From the NCBI GenBank assembly GCA_949299535.1, contig CASGAQ010000009.1, forward strand, positions 1-64,000: a stretch of 64,000 nucleotides of DNA, given 5' to 3'. Source of the stretch: an uncultured Eubacteriales bacterium (GTDB lineage Bacteria > Bacillota > Clostridia > Oscillospirales > CAG-272). Shown here piece after piece: positions 52,167 through 60,672 of this stretch. A program made the translations under genes and the position numbers. Position 1 is the stretch's first letter. Each line of letters starts with the position of its first letter. The notes under the pieces are model-generated. The model did not search any database. It was not told the DNA's origin and saw nothing but the letters and a program-made list of their open reading frames with translations.

Positions 52167-53141
52167 TCACACCTTGCCCTTTCCTATTCCATCGGCAAAG
52201 GGGAAATCTGAAATATCCCTTGTGAACGTCTTGCCCTCAAGGTAATCGAGGTGGGAAGGCTCGTCGGGCAAAAACGTGAGTTTATACGAATAAAGCTCCT
52301 GGCTGTCAAATCCCATTTTTCTGTCCTCGCGGTTCACGGCGTATTTGCCGTCGCCGACGAGCGGATGTCCGACAGAGGCAAAGTGCGCGCGTATCTGGTG
52401 CGTTCGTCCCGTTACAAGTTCCGCCTCAAGGATATCTCCGTAAGCATGTTTGCCGACGACTCTGTACCGAGTCACTACTTTCTTCGCTCCGTGTGCGCCG
52501 CGAGGCTCGCGTTCATAAACGGTGACTTTATTATTCGCCGCGTCCTTCAGGATATAACCGGTAAGTTCTCCGAATTTTTTCTCCATATTTCCGTGAACGG
52601 CAAGCAAATAATACTTCGCTATCGTGCGTTTCTTTATCTTCTCGTTCATAACGCGCAAGGTGAGCGCATTCTTAGCCGCGATAACTATACCCGCCGTATT
52701 TCTGTCTATGCGGTTGCAGAGCGACGGCGCAAAAGAGTTTTCCTCCTCCGGCACATACTCGCCCTTGTGCCAAAGATACGATTTCACTCCCTCTATAAGC
52801 GTGTTCTGCTCTCCTGCCGTATCGCTGTGGCAGAGAAGCCCCGACGGCTTATCGCAAAGGAGTATGTTCTCATCTTCATATATCACACCGAAGTTTTGTC
52901 GGATATTTTTGAAAAAATCATCCGCGGGCTGCTTCTGCATAAATTCTTCTTTTATAAAAAGTTCTACCGTATCGCCTGCGTTAAGTATCTGACCTATCTC
53001 GGCGCGCTTGCGGTTGACTTTAATTTTTTTCAGACGTATATATTTATACATCATTGACTTGGGCAGCATAGGCAGCGCCGCCGACAGAAATTTATCAAGT
53101 CGTCTGCCCGCGTCATTGTGTTTTATTTCGATGGTCTTCAT
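52167..53141 (-). CDS. RluA-family pseudouridine synthase
   Basis: The protein has 324 residues: an S4 domain (1-60; RLDKFLSAALPMLPKSMMYK) and an RluA catalytic domain with the conserved aspartate in NRIDRNTAGIVIAAK (usually HRLDxxTSG) and LVTGRTHQIRAHFASVGHPL. It turns a uridine in rRNA or tRNA to pseudouridine. AGGATGACC precedes ATG 53141. The start of mtaB lies further upstream on the same strand. Confidence 0.92.
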   Translation of the reverse strand: MKTIEIKHNDAGRRLDKFLSAALPMLPKSMMYKYIRLKKIKVNRKRAEIGQILNAGDTVELFIKEEFMQKQPADDFFKNIRQNFGVIYEDENILLCDKPSGLLCHSDTAGEQNTLIEGVKSYLWHKGEYVPEEENSFAPSLCNRIDRNTAGIVIAAKNALTLRVMNEKIKKRTIAKYYLLAVHGNMEKKFGELTGYILKDAANNKVTVYEREPRGAHGAKKVVTRYRVVGKHAYGDILEAELVTGRTHQIRAHFASVGHPLVGDGKYAVNREDRKMGFDSQELYSYKLTFLPDEPSHLDYLEGKTFTRDISDFPFADGIGKGKV

Positions 53142-53210
53142 CGGTCATCCTGCTTTCATTGCCTTTTACGGCTGATATTTTTCGGCTCTGCCACATATTT
53201 TTTCGCTTTA

Positions 53211-54530
53211 TCAGACAAGAACAGCGTATATCGTGTTTCCGTCGAAATCGGTGAGCCGCACCTTTTCGACAAAACCGCGGATATCTCTATTGCAAGGAAC
53301 GCAGACTTCGAGCATATTTTCAGTATGTCCCGTGTAGATACCGTCCTTTTCCGTTTCAAAAAGCACAAAGAACTCTTTTTGCATAAAACGCTGAACGTTC
53401 TGCGCTTTCAGCTTTTTTTCAAGCTCGGCAAGACGGCGTACTCTCTCGCTCTTGACGGATTCGGGTATCTGCCCATCCATGTCAGCCGCGGGTGTTCCCT
53501 TTCGCGACGAAAACGGAAAGACATGCATATGCAAAAAACCGATCTTCTCTGCAATGTCGTATGTATCCTCAAAATCTGCCTCGCTCTCGCCGGGAAAGCC
53601 GACGATAATATCACAAGTGAATGTCGCAAGCGGTATCTTTTCTTTTATGTAATCAACGTTGGCAAGAACCATTTCGCGGTTGTATTTTCGCTTCATATCC
53701 GCGAGCACCTTGTTGCTGCCGCTTTGAAGCGAAAGGTGAAAGCTCGGCATGAATTTTTGTTCTGCGGCAAACTTGTCGACAAGAGGCTTTTTAAGTACTG
53801 ACGGCTCAAGTGAGCCAAGACGTATACGCTTTATATCTGTATTTTCCGCGACGTCGTGTATCAGCATATCAAGTCCGTACCCGTCCGAAAAATCCTTGCC
53901 GTAAGACGCCGTTTCAACTCCCGTGAGGACTGCCTCTGCATATCCTGCGCGGCAAAGGTCGGATATCTCTGCTATCACTTCCTCCGAACATCTTGAAACC
54001 ACATTCCCGCGGGCAGTCTTTATTATGCAGTATGTGCAGTGATTGTCGCACCCGTCCTCTATCTTTACAAAAGCGCGCGTGCGGTCCGAGCGAGTTATAT
54101 TCATTTTTTCAATAGGAGCCTGCATCACGTCTTCTATTTTTATTTTTTCTGCTATGTCCCCGCCCGTGATGAATTTTTTTGCGGCGTCTGCCGCAGAAAG
54201 CTTATTTCTGTTTCCGCATACATAACTCACACCGGGTATCTTTGCAATAGCTTCGGAGCTTACCTGAGAAGCACAGCCCGTAACTATGACGAACGCGTCA
54301 GGATTTTCCGAGTGAGCGCGGCGAATGAGCTTTCTCGATTTTTTCTCACTCTCCTCCGTCACGGCGCATGTGTTGATGATATATACATCGCACTTTTCCG
54401 TGAACGGAAGAACTATAAAACCGTTCTTTGCAAGAGATTCCTCTATCGCCGTAGACTCATATTGATTGAGCCTGCAGCCGAGAGTATAAACGCCAGCTGT
54501 CGGCGCTCCTTTATTCATATTGTTTATCAT
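53211..54530 (-). CDS. mtaB: tRNA (t6A37)-methylthiotransferase MtaB
   Basis: The protein has 439 residues. It adds a methylthio group to t6A37 of ANN-reading tRNAs. The UPF0004 domain (VYTLGCRLNQYESTAIEESL, NTCAVTEESEKKSRKLIRRA) comes first, then the radical SAM CxxxCxxC (GCDNHCTYCIIKTARG), then the TRAM region. AGGAG precedes ATG 54530. It shares the strand with the RluA-type gene, 69 bases apart. Confidence 0.95.
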   Translation of the reverse strand: MINNMNKGAPTAGVYTLGCRLNQYESTAIEESLAKNGFIVLPFTEKCDVYIINTCAVTEESEKKSRKLIRRAHSENPDAFVIVTGCASQVSSEAIAKIPGVSYVCGNRNKLSAADAAKKFITGGDIAEKIKIEDVMQAPIEKMNITRSDRTRAFVKIEDGCDNHCTYCIIKTARGNVVSRCSEEVIAEISDLCRAGYAEAVLTGVETASYGKDFSDGYGLDMLIHDVAENTDIKRIRLGSLEPSVLKKPLVDKFAAEQKFMPSFHLSLQSGSNKVLADMKRKYNREMVLANVDYIKEKIPLATFTCDIIVGFPGESEADFEDTYDIAEKIGFLHMHVFPFSSRKGTPAADMDGQIPESVKSERVRRLAELEKKLKAQNVQRFMQKEFFVLFETEKDGIYTGHTENMLEVCVPCNRDIRGFVEKVRLTDFDGNTIYAVLV

Positions 54531-54591
54531 AAATACTCCTTAAAAGTTGCATTAGCTATACGCTGTCTTTTCACGCAGAACAGCAAAAAAA

Positions 54592-54622
54592 GAAAAACGA
54601 GGTGATATATATCACCTCATTT
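54592..54622 (-). terminator. Terminator of the carboxypeptidase gene
   Basis: A perfect palindrome GAGGTGATA/TATCACCTC (54599-54618), then CGTTTTT on minus. Confidence 0.75.
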
Positions 54623-54658
54623 TATCATATCGGAGCATTTATTTCAATCATCATTTCA

Positions 54659-55807
54659 TCAAATTTCGGGCGAACAAATCAGCCAACGCAAAATTCTCGG
54701 CAAAAGAGTCAAAAAACCTATCTTGTCAACGCTCTCTGCGGCGACGATATCCGCCGTGCCGAGAATATTGTCCCCTATCTTGAAAGTTACCGTACCTACT
54801 TTCTCACCCTCCTTTATCGGAGCCGCAAGCGTTTCCGGAATATCATAGATCGTTTCCACGCCTGAAAGCGCGCTTTTTTCGACGATGCTCTCAAAGGGCT
54901 CGTGCTTCAGCGAAACGTTGTTTTTCACTCCTCCCGTGACGGCGACGTCTTCCAAAGCGCCGTCCTTATCGGAAAACATAGCGTAATTTGCAAATCCCCA
55001 GTCAAGAAGCTTTGCGGCAAGCTCGTTTCTCTCGTCTCTCGTAGGACTTCCCATAATAACGGCTATAAGATGAAGTCCGTTTCGCTCGGCCGTCGCGCTT
55101 ATGCAGAATTTGGCTTTCGCAGTAGAGCCTGTTTTGAGTCCCGTACAGCCGCTGTATGTCCGCAGGAGTCTGTTCGTATTCGAAAGGCCGAAAGTGCCGC
55201 CGCGCACGGTATCCATCCATATCGTGGTGTAATCAAATATCTTTTTATGAGTCATCAGTTCGCGGCTCATAACGGCGATGTCGCGCGCGGAGGTCACATG
55301 ATCCTCTGCTGTATCGTCAAGTCCGTTCGTATTTTCGAAATGCGTGTTATTCATTCCGAGTTCCTTGGCGCGCTCGTTCATTTTCGCAACGAAAGAGGAT
55401 TCGCTTCCGCATACATATTCGGCGAGCGCTGTCGCGGCGTCATTGGCGGAGCTTACCACAACGCTCTTTATAAGTTCATCTACGCTCATCTGCTCTCCCG
55501 GCTCAAGATATATCTGCGTGCCTCCCATAGACGCGGCGTGTTCGCTCACGCTGACCATATCCGTAAGTTTTATCGTTCCGCTGTCCAGCGCCTCAAAAAC
55601 AAGCAAGAGAGTCATTATCTTGGTAACCGAGGCGGGCGGCAAAGCTTCGTCGGCATTATATTCAAAAAGCACTTTGCCGGTAGCGGAATCCACAAGGATA
55701 CAGCTTTTGGCGCTTATCTCCTCCGTAAAATCAACGGCGCCCGCGGAAAAGTCGAAAAAAGAAAACGTTAAAAGCAATATCAATAATGCTGAAGTAAATC
55801 TTTTCAT
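54659..55807 (-). CDS. D-alanyl-D-alanine carboxypeptidase (PBP5/DacF type)
   Basis: The protein has 382 residues. After a signal peptide (MKRFTSALLILLLTFSFFDF) come the serine peptidase S11 motifs SVTK (ASVTKIMTLLLVFEAL), SAN (VVSSANDAATALAEYVCG) and KTG (GLKTGSTAKAKFCISA), then a C-terminal beta domain. A final hydrophobic segment at about 362-382 may anchor it. It trims D-alanine from peptidoglycan stem peptides outside the membrane. GGGAG precedes ATG 55807. Confidence 0.94.
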   Translation of the reverse strand: MKRFTSALLILLLTFSFFDFSAGAVDFTEEISAKSCILVDSATGKVLFEYNADEALPPASVTKIMTLLLVFEALDSGTIKLTDMVSVSEHAASMGGTQIYLEPGEQMSVDELIKSVVVSSANDAATALAEYVCGSESSFVAKMNERAKELGMNNTHFENTNGLDDTAEDHVTSARDIAVMSRELMTHKKIFDYTTIWMDTVRGGTFGLSNTNRLLRTYSGCTGLKTGSTAKAKFCISATAERNGLHLIAVIMGSPTRDERNELAAKLLDWGFANYAMFSDKDGALEDVAVTGGVKNNVSLKHEPFESIVEKSALSGVETIYDIPETLAAPIKEGEKVGTVTFKIGDNILGTADIVAAESVDKIGFLTLLPRILRWLICSPEI

Positions 55808-55902
55808 GTTAAAAATCTCCCTTTTTTATCTTACACTTAACATATATTTCCGACGATCAATATTTATGACAAAAAAGGCAAAGGTTTTTTCAAAAAAAAA
55901 AC

Positions 55903-55932
55903 AAAAAAGCGTCCGTATGAGACGCTTTTTTC
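55903..55932. terminator. Terminator between the HPr-like gene and the carboxypeptidase gene
   Basis: AAAAAAGCGTC (55903-55913) pairs with GACGCTTTTTT (55921-55931). It ends the HPr-like gene on minus. Confidence 0.85.
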
Positions 55933-55947
55933 GTCAATTCATTAAAA

Positions 55948-56178
55948 TCAGTCTATGATATAAGCCTTGAGAGCCTCAAGGATATCATCGCAATCATCGC
56001 TGTGTATGGTGAGCGTGATAGGATTCATAAGATCAAGGCTGAAGATACCCATGATAGATTTTGCATCTACAACATATCTGCCGCTGGACAAATCGATCTC
56101 GTAATCATATTTGCGGACAACTTCAACAAAGTCACGGACAGCTTCAATAGAAGAAAGACGTACTTTTACGGTTTTCAT
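55948..56178 (-). CDS. HPr-like protein lacking the catalytic histidine (Crh-like)
   Basis: The protein has 76 residues, shorter than HPr (about 85-88). The end of the second strand and the regulatory helix (VDAKSIMGIFSLDLMNPIT) match HPr around Ser46. The histidine loop, normally GLHARPA, is replaced by LSSIEAVRDF, so it cannot pass phosphate in the sugar PTS. Crh of Bacillus also lacks His15 and acts only through Ser46 with CcpA; this protein may do something similar. It has its own promoter and terminator. No PTS gene is nearby. Confidence 0.85.
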   Translation of the reverse strand: MKTVKVRLSSIEAVRDFVEVVRKYDYEIDLSSGRYVVDAKSIMGIFSLDLMNPITLTIHSDDCDDILEALKAYIID

Positions 56179-56223
56179 TGTGATTATACCCCCACTTTAA
56201 AATTTAGTTTACCATATGTTCCC

Positions 56224-56252
56224 ATGATATCAAATAAATCAATAATTGTCAA
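56224..56252 (-). promoter_or_regulatory. Promoter of the HPr-like gene
   Basis: On minus, TTGACA (56252-56247), 17-bp spacer, TATCAT (56229-56224). Confidence 0.75.
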
Positions 56253-56341
56253 GCGTTTTTATAAAACTTTAATCCACTTTGACATAATACATAAATAATA
56301 TAATATATACAAAGATATTAAAGCAAATATAGATATCAGTT

Positions 56342-56863
56342 TCAGTTTATAATAAACAAAGTAAAGCTGTAACATGACATATAGAGAGCAAATACGGCGA
56401 ATATCAAAACGAGCCATGCCGCCGCCCTATTTATTCGGAAGAAAAATTTAAATATTACTGCGCTGAAAAGAAGCACAGCAAGGTAGACCAAAGCGCCTAT
56501 AAGAAAGCACGACGCGGTATATACAAGTGGTATCCAAGTAAAACATAAGAGCAGTGTGCATACAGAAAGTACGATCGATATCGGCTTTATATGATTTTTT
56601 CGGTAATAAGGAGAAGACACCGCTATCCCGACAGCCGCGCCGAGAACAGCATAAAAAATAAGCGTGAACAAGAACATAAAAAACGGCGGAAGATAAAATT
56701 TAGGCTGCACTATCTCGGCGCACATCTGCCAGTCTATGCAGCCGACGGTAAATATAAGTCCCAAAACGGCGAATGCCGCGGCGCACGCAGCCGCGACAGC
56801 TGTGTTCACGCATACCGTTTCGCGACCGACGCTTCTTTTTATCTTATCCATAATATTTTTCAT
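56342..56863 (-). CDS. TspO/MBR-family membrane protein
   Basis: The protein has 173 residues with five membrane helices. VQPKFYLPPFFMFLFTLIFY matches the TspO loop and second helix (normally KPxFxPPxxxFxxxW), but several of the tryptophans are phenylalanine or leucine here. TspO proteins bind porphyrins and sterols. GGAGGT precedes ATG 56863. The assignment is by pattern only; the low Trp content makes it less sure. Confidence 0.65.
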   Translation of the reverse strand: MKNIMDKIKRSVGRETVCVNTAVAAACAAAFAVLGLIFTVGCIDWQMCAEIVQPKFYLPPFFMFLFTLIFYAVLGAAVGIAVSSPYYRKNHIKPISIVLSVCTLLLCFTWIPLVYTASCFLIGALVYLAVLLFSAVIFKFFFRINRAAAWLVLIFAVFALYMSCYSFTLFIIN

Positions 56864-56976
56864 AAAAACCTCCGAAAAGAGTTTTTACAAAAATATTATG
56901 CGACAATATCCGCGAATATTACTTTTGAGCCAAATAATAAAAGCAGTATTCGGAATTGTCAAAAAACTGACGGCAA

Positions 56977-57005
56977 GCAAAAGAAAAAGCCCTTGCGGGC
57001 GTTTT
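56977..57005 (-). terminator. Terminator of the DUF378 gene
   Basis: On minus, GCCC and GGGC with a short loop, extended by A/T pairs and followed by TTTTTC. Confidence 0.6.
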
Positions 57006-57007
57006 CT

Positions 57008-57223
57008 TTATTGCCTGTCGCCTGCGGAGATTTCCTCGCGGGATCTGAAAAGCAGAGATATGCACCAAACGCCGGCAAGGGCAACGACGGTATAGACGAT
57101 CCTCGAAGCAAGCGCGCCGGCTCCTCCAAATATCCATGCAACGATGTCAAAGTTGAAAAGTCCGATGCTTCCCCAGTTCAGCGAACCGATTATGACAAGC
57201 ACAAGTGCAATTCTATCAAGCAT
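57008..57223 (-). CDS. DUF378 membrane protein
   Basis: The protein has 71 residues. Two membrane helices: MLDRIALVLVIIGSLNWGSI and ASRIVYTVVALAGVWCISLL. The LNWGSIGLFNFDIVAWIFGG signature is diagnostic of DUF378, a family of unknown role. AGAGGT precedes ATG 57223. Confidence 0.85.
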   Translation of the reverse strand: MLDRIALVLVIIGSLNWGSIGLFNFDIVAWIFGGAGALASRIVYTVVALAGVWCISLLFRSREEISAGDRQ

Positions 57224-57443
57224 AGTATTTTTACCTCTTTAAATAAAATCTTTAAATAAATTATAGTGTTGATCTATCTGTTAAACTCATATTTACGGTC
57301 TGACTTTATTTTTGCCGGACAAAAACTTTTTATACACATTGACGCAAAATACATTTTATCTTGCAAAAAACAAATATGTGTGATAAAATATATCAAAATC
57401 AAAAATACAAAAGCAAAAAATAATCATATAAGGAATTTTTTAA

Positions 57444-58094
57444 ATGCGTGTCAGAAAAAAGAAAAACGGCGACGCAAGATTTGCTTCTTGCAAAGATCTT
57501 TACATCGAATTTGATAAAAATGCTCCGCAAAAAATAAATCTTTCCGAGATATTCCCGGGATACACTCGTTTTCGCGCGGAAATAGGCTGCGGCAAAGGCA
57601 CTTTTATAACGGAAATGGCTAAAAGAGAACCCGACGTCGCTTTTCTGGCTGTTGAAAAAGTGAGAGATGTTGCAATATTCGCCTCAGAAAAAATAAAGGA
57701 AGCAAATCTTCCTAACGTTCGCTTTATCTGCGGCGACGCCTCCGCGCTCTCCGCCATGCTCGACGAAGGTGTGCTTGAAACGATATATATAAATTTCTGC
57801 GACCCGTGGCCGAAAGCAAGACACGCTAAGAGAAGACTCACAAGCGAAGGTTTTCTTCGCCTTTTCAGAGTTTTGCTTGCCGACAAGGGAAAAATAGAAT
57901 TCAAAACAGACAATATAGGTCTTTTCGAATTTTCTCTCGAAGAATTTCCCAAAGCAGGTTTTGAACTGCACAATGTATGCTTCGACCTGCACGCAAGCGA
58001 GCTTGCACAAACAAATATCCAGACCGAATACGAGAAAAACTTTTCCGCAAAAGGCTTTAAAATCAACCGTTTGGAAGGCTATAAAGCGTTATAA
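57444..58094 (+). CDS. trmB: tRNA (guanine-N7-)-methyltransferase
   Basis: The protein has 216 residues. It methylates G46 of tRNA. SAM-binding AEIGCGKGTFITEMAKREPD, VEKVRDVAIFASEKIKEANL and the substrate motif FCDPWPKARHAKRRLT are diagnostic. AAGGAA precedes ATG 57444. It is the first plus-strand gene after the minus block. Confidence 0.96.
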   Translation: MRVRKKKNGDARFASCKDLYIEFDKNAPQKINLSEIFPGYTRFRAEIGCGKGTFITEMAKREPDVAFLAVEKVRDVAIFASEKIKEANLPNVRFICGDASALSAMLDEGVLETIYINFCDPWPKARHAKRRLTSEGFLRLFRVLLADKGKIEFKTDNIGLFEFSLEEFPKAGFELHNVCFDLHASELAQTNIQTEYEKNFSAKGFKINRLEGYKAL

Positions 58095-58137
58095 TAAAAC
58101 TTTTTTGCTGATTTATGCGTAAAAAGAAAAAAAACTC

Positions 58138-58166
58138 TTGATTTTTTCAAATCCATATGATATAAT
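58138..58166 (+). promoter_or_regulatory. Promoter of rpmB
   Basis: TTGATT (58138-58143), 17-bp spacer, TATAAT (58161-58166), about 87 bases before rpmB. Confidence 0.8.
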
Positions 58167-58252
58167 CAACTACGCTGTATTGCAACAGATTCATAAATCG
58201 CAATCTGCGGTTTATTTTTTGTAAACGAAATTTAAATTGGAGGTGTGTAGAT

Positions 58253-58438
58253 ATGGCAAAATGCATGTACTGCAACAAGGGTGTTACTTTCGGTCACAAC
58301 GTTTCTCACTCTAACCGCAAAACAGGCAGAACGTGGAAGGCTAATATCAGAAAGGTCAGCGCTGTCATCAACGGTGAACACAAGACCGTTGCTGTTTGCT
58401 CCCGTTGCCTTCGTTCGGGTAAGGTTGAAAGAAGCTGA
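58253..58438 (+). CDS. rpmB: 50S ribosomal protein L28
   Basis: The protein has 61 residues: MAKCMYCNKGVTFGHNVSHS begins it, with zinc-ligand CMYC and a later CSRC, so it is the cysteine-containing (C+) form. GGAGGTGTG precedes ATG 58253. It has its own promoter and terminator. Confidence 0.97.
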   Translation: MAKCMYCNKGVTFGHNVSHSNRKTGRTWKANIRKVSAVINGEHKTVAVCSRCLRSGKVERS

Positions 58439-58463
58439 CAAACGCCTCGTGAATTGAATTTAC

Positions 58464-58503
58464 CCAAAAGCCTCTTCTGATAAAACGGAAGGGGCTTTTT
58501 TGT
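58464..58503 (+). terminator. Terminator of rpmB
   Basis: AAAAGCC.CTTC pairs with GAAG.GGCTTTT around a 10-base loop, followed by T6. Confidence 0.75.
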
Positions 58504-58586
58504 TTTTTTCAGAAAGATCCGACGAGCGCCAAAAATGCGTGCGGTTCTGAATAAAAATCGAAACATATATTTTTATGGAGGTCGTT

Positions 58587-59285
58587 TTGACATATTTTCT
58601 TATAAATCCGAATTTTCCGGAATTTTTTATAAAAAAGATAAGCGAGTACGGTTTTTGCATACCCGTATCCGCTTTCGAAAAGCTTGAAAGCCCGGTGAAC
58701 AAACATCCTGATATGCTCGCCGTCAAAATCGGAGAAAAACTGTTCATTCACGCAGGAGATATCCGCCTCGCCTCATCTCTGAGCAAACAGCAGATAAAAG
58801 CTGCGCTTTCTCAAACTCCCGTTTCCGCCGAGTATCCGAACGATATCGCGCTTAATCTTTTCACGGTAAAAAAATATCTTTTTGCCAATACGGAACACGC
58901 CAGCCGCGAAGTTTTGGCATATGCGGAGCTTTTGGGATACGAACTTGTAAATGTGGCTCAAGGATATGCAAAATGCTCTTCCATGCTACTTCGTGACGCA
59001 ATAGTGACGGCGGATCGCTCTATATATAATGCCGCAATGGAACGCGGCATAGATGCTCTTCTCATTTCTCCCGGCGGTATAGATATAGAAAGATACGACA
59101 CCGGATTTATCGGCGGCGCTTCCGGCACGATTGCAGACGGCAAAGTGACTGTTTTCGGAAATATAGAAAAACACCCTGACGGACAAAAGATCCTCGATTT
59201 TGCCAAAAAGCACGATACCGAGATTATCAGTCTCGGCAGTGGCAATCTTTTCGATTACGGCGGGTTAGTGCTCCTTAACGCTTGA
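58587..59285 (+). CDS. GME-fold-like (DUF6873-type) protein
   Basis: The protein has 232 residues. QGYAKCSSMLLRDAIVTADR, NAAMERGIDALLISPGGIDI and a C-terminal ISLGSGNLFDYGGLVLL segment fit the uncharacterised family with a guanidino-modifying-enzyme fold that is common in Clostridia; the family name is from memory. The start is taken as TTG 58587: GGAGGT overlaps the in-frame ATG 58575 and lies 4 bases before the TTG. It follows rpmB and its terminator. The substrate is unknown. Confidence 0.65.
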   Translation: MTYFLINPNFPEFFIKKISEYGFCIPVSAFEKLESPVNKHPDMLAVKIGEKLFIHAGDIRLASSLSKQQIKAALSQTPVSAEYPNDIALNLFTVKKYLFANTEHASREVLAYAELLGYELVNVAQGYAKCSSMLLRDAIVTADRSIYNAAMERGIDALLISPGGIDIERYDTGFIGGASGTIADGKVTVFGNIEKHPDGQKILDFAKKHDTEIISLGSGNLFDYGGLVLLNA

Positions 59286-59407
59286 CTTTTTTTAACATCC
59301 ATGATACTATAATGGCAAAAACAAAAACAGCAAGGCGGCCGGCTCTCACAAACAATATTGCAGCCGCGCTGTTTTTGAAAAAATAAAAGATAAAGGAAGT
59401 TTTTCAT

Positions 59408-60256
59408 ATGATCCCGCATCCCTCTATTGAAGTTTTTAAATTAACTCAAACCCCCTCAAAAGATATCACCCTAACATCTTATATCGCAGGCACAGCCGAA
59501 GATATGAAGTTCAATTATAAAAGAAAAGCTATTCTCATCTGCCCCGGCGGCGCATACTCTTTCTGCTCCAACAGAGAAGGAGAGCCTATCGCAACCTCCT
59601 TCCTCGCGGCAGGTTATAACGCATTTGTGCTAGATTATTCCGTTAAAAATGCTCAGCAGGAAGGAAAAAAATTCCCCGGACAACTTATAGAAGCCGCTCT
59701 TGCAATGAAATTCATCAAAGACAACGCCGAAAAGTTTCATATAGATCCGAACTATGTTTTCGTAACGGGTTATTCGGCCGGCGGTCATCTTGCCGCTTCA
59801 CTCGGTATACTCTACAACAGCGAATATGTTACAAGCGCCATCGATATGCCGGAAAATTACGCACGTCCCACGGGAATGATACTTGCATATCCTGTTATTT
59901 CGGCGGGAAAATACGCGCATCGCGGATCATTCAACAATATTCTTCAAGATGAAAAAGACGATGAAAAAGCAAGAGACAGAGTTTCTCTCGAAAAACTCGT
60001 AGATGAAAACACGGTTCCTGCGTTTATTTGGCACACAAGAGAAGACAAAGCTGTTCCCGTTGAAAACTCGCTTATGTTAGCCTCCTCGCTTGCAGCAAAT
60101 AAAATCCCCTTTGAAATGCACATATATCCTTACGGCGGTCACGGTGCCTCGCTCGCAAATTCCATCGTAAACGCGAACAATCCAACGATCGCACAGTGGT
60201 TTGGTGAAGCCGTTCGCTGGATGGGTACTATCAATGCAGAAAGCAAAGAAGAATAA
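59408..60256 (+). CDS. Alpha/beta-hydrolase esterase (acetyl-xylan-esterase-like)
   Basis: The protein has 282 residues. An intracellular esterase of the BD-FAE/COG0657 type: ILICPGGAYSFCSNREGEPI (oxyanion), FVTGYSAGGHLAASLG (nucleophile Ser), IWHTREDKAVPVENS (Asp) and YPYGGHGASLANS (His). Such enzymes deacetylate xylan or other plant sugars, which fits the GH95 and GH31 enzymes elsewhere in the window. AAGGAAG precedes ATG 59408. Confidence 0.88.
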   Translation: MIPHPSIEVFKLTQTPSKDITLTSYIAGTAEDMKFNYKRKAILICPGGAYSFCSNREGEPIATSFLAAGYNAFVLDYSVKNAQQEGKKFPGQLIEAALAMKFIKDNAEKFHIDPNYVFVTGYSAGGHLAASLGILYNSEYVTSAIDMPENYARPTGMILAYPVISAGKYAHRGSFNNILQDEKDDEKARDRVSLEKLVDENTVPAFIWHTREDKAVPVENSLMLASSLAANKIPFEMHIYPYGGHGASLANSIVNANNPTIAQWFGEAVRWMGTINAESKEE

Positions 60257-60330
60257 ATTTATCCTAAATCGATAATAAAATAGTTAATATTATAAAAATC
60301 ATAAATAATTAAAAAACTTGCAAAAAAGAC

Positions 60331-60359
60331 TTGACACACGCGGCTTACTATGATACAAT
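60331..60359 (+). promoter_or_regulatory. Promoter of tRNA-Pro
   Basis: TTGACA (60331-60336), 17-bp spacer, TACAAT (60354-60359), 34 bases before the tRNA. Confidence 0.8.
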
Positions 60360-60393
60360 ATTACATGCTGATGGCAAAAGCAATCAGCAAAAT

Positions 60394-60469
60394 CTGGGTG
60401 TGGCGCAGCTGGTAGCGCGCTACCTTGGGGTGGTAGAGGCCGCTGGTTCAAGTCCAGTCACTCAGACCA
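60394..60469 (+). tRNA. tRNA-Pro (anticodon GGG)
   Basis: The gene has 76 bases including the encoded CCA. The acceptor stem is CTGGGTG/CACTCAG, the anticodon stem CTACC/GGTAG around TTGGGGT (anticodon GGG), and the T-arm GGTTCAAGTCC. It reads CCC/CCU codons, and proS at 23834 charges it. A hairpin terminator follows. Confidence 0.95.
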
Positions 60470-60480
60470 AACAAAAATAA

Positions 60481-60520
60481 TCCGAACATTTTCCTTGTTG
60501 GAGAAGCGTTCGGATTTTTT
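60481..60520 (+). terminator. Terminator of tRNA-Pro
   Basis: TCCGAAC (60481-60487) and GTTCGGA (60508-60514) form a stem followed by T6. A second hairpin, GCCTCCGA/TCGGAGGC (60556-60585), follows. Confidence 0.8.
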
Positions 60521-60672
60521 GTTTTATATCGTCATCCAAGCGCAAAATAAGAATTGCCTCCGACAGGGATATTCCCATCGGAGGCTTTGTGCATTTTTCT
60601 CACATATACATTCGTGGTATTTTCTTTTGAAATCGCTTTTGATATAATATAATCACAAAGGAGAGTGATTCC

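Noticed and set aside
56278-56306. Plus-strand promoter TTGACA with TAATAT
   Set aside because: It points toward no gene. The spacing is 16 and the -10 is shifted; the region is AT-rich enough for this by chance.
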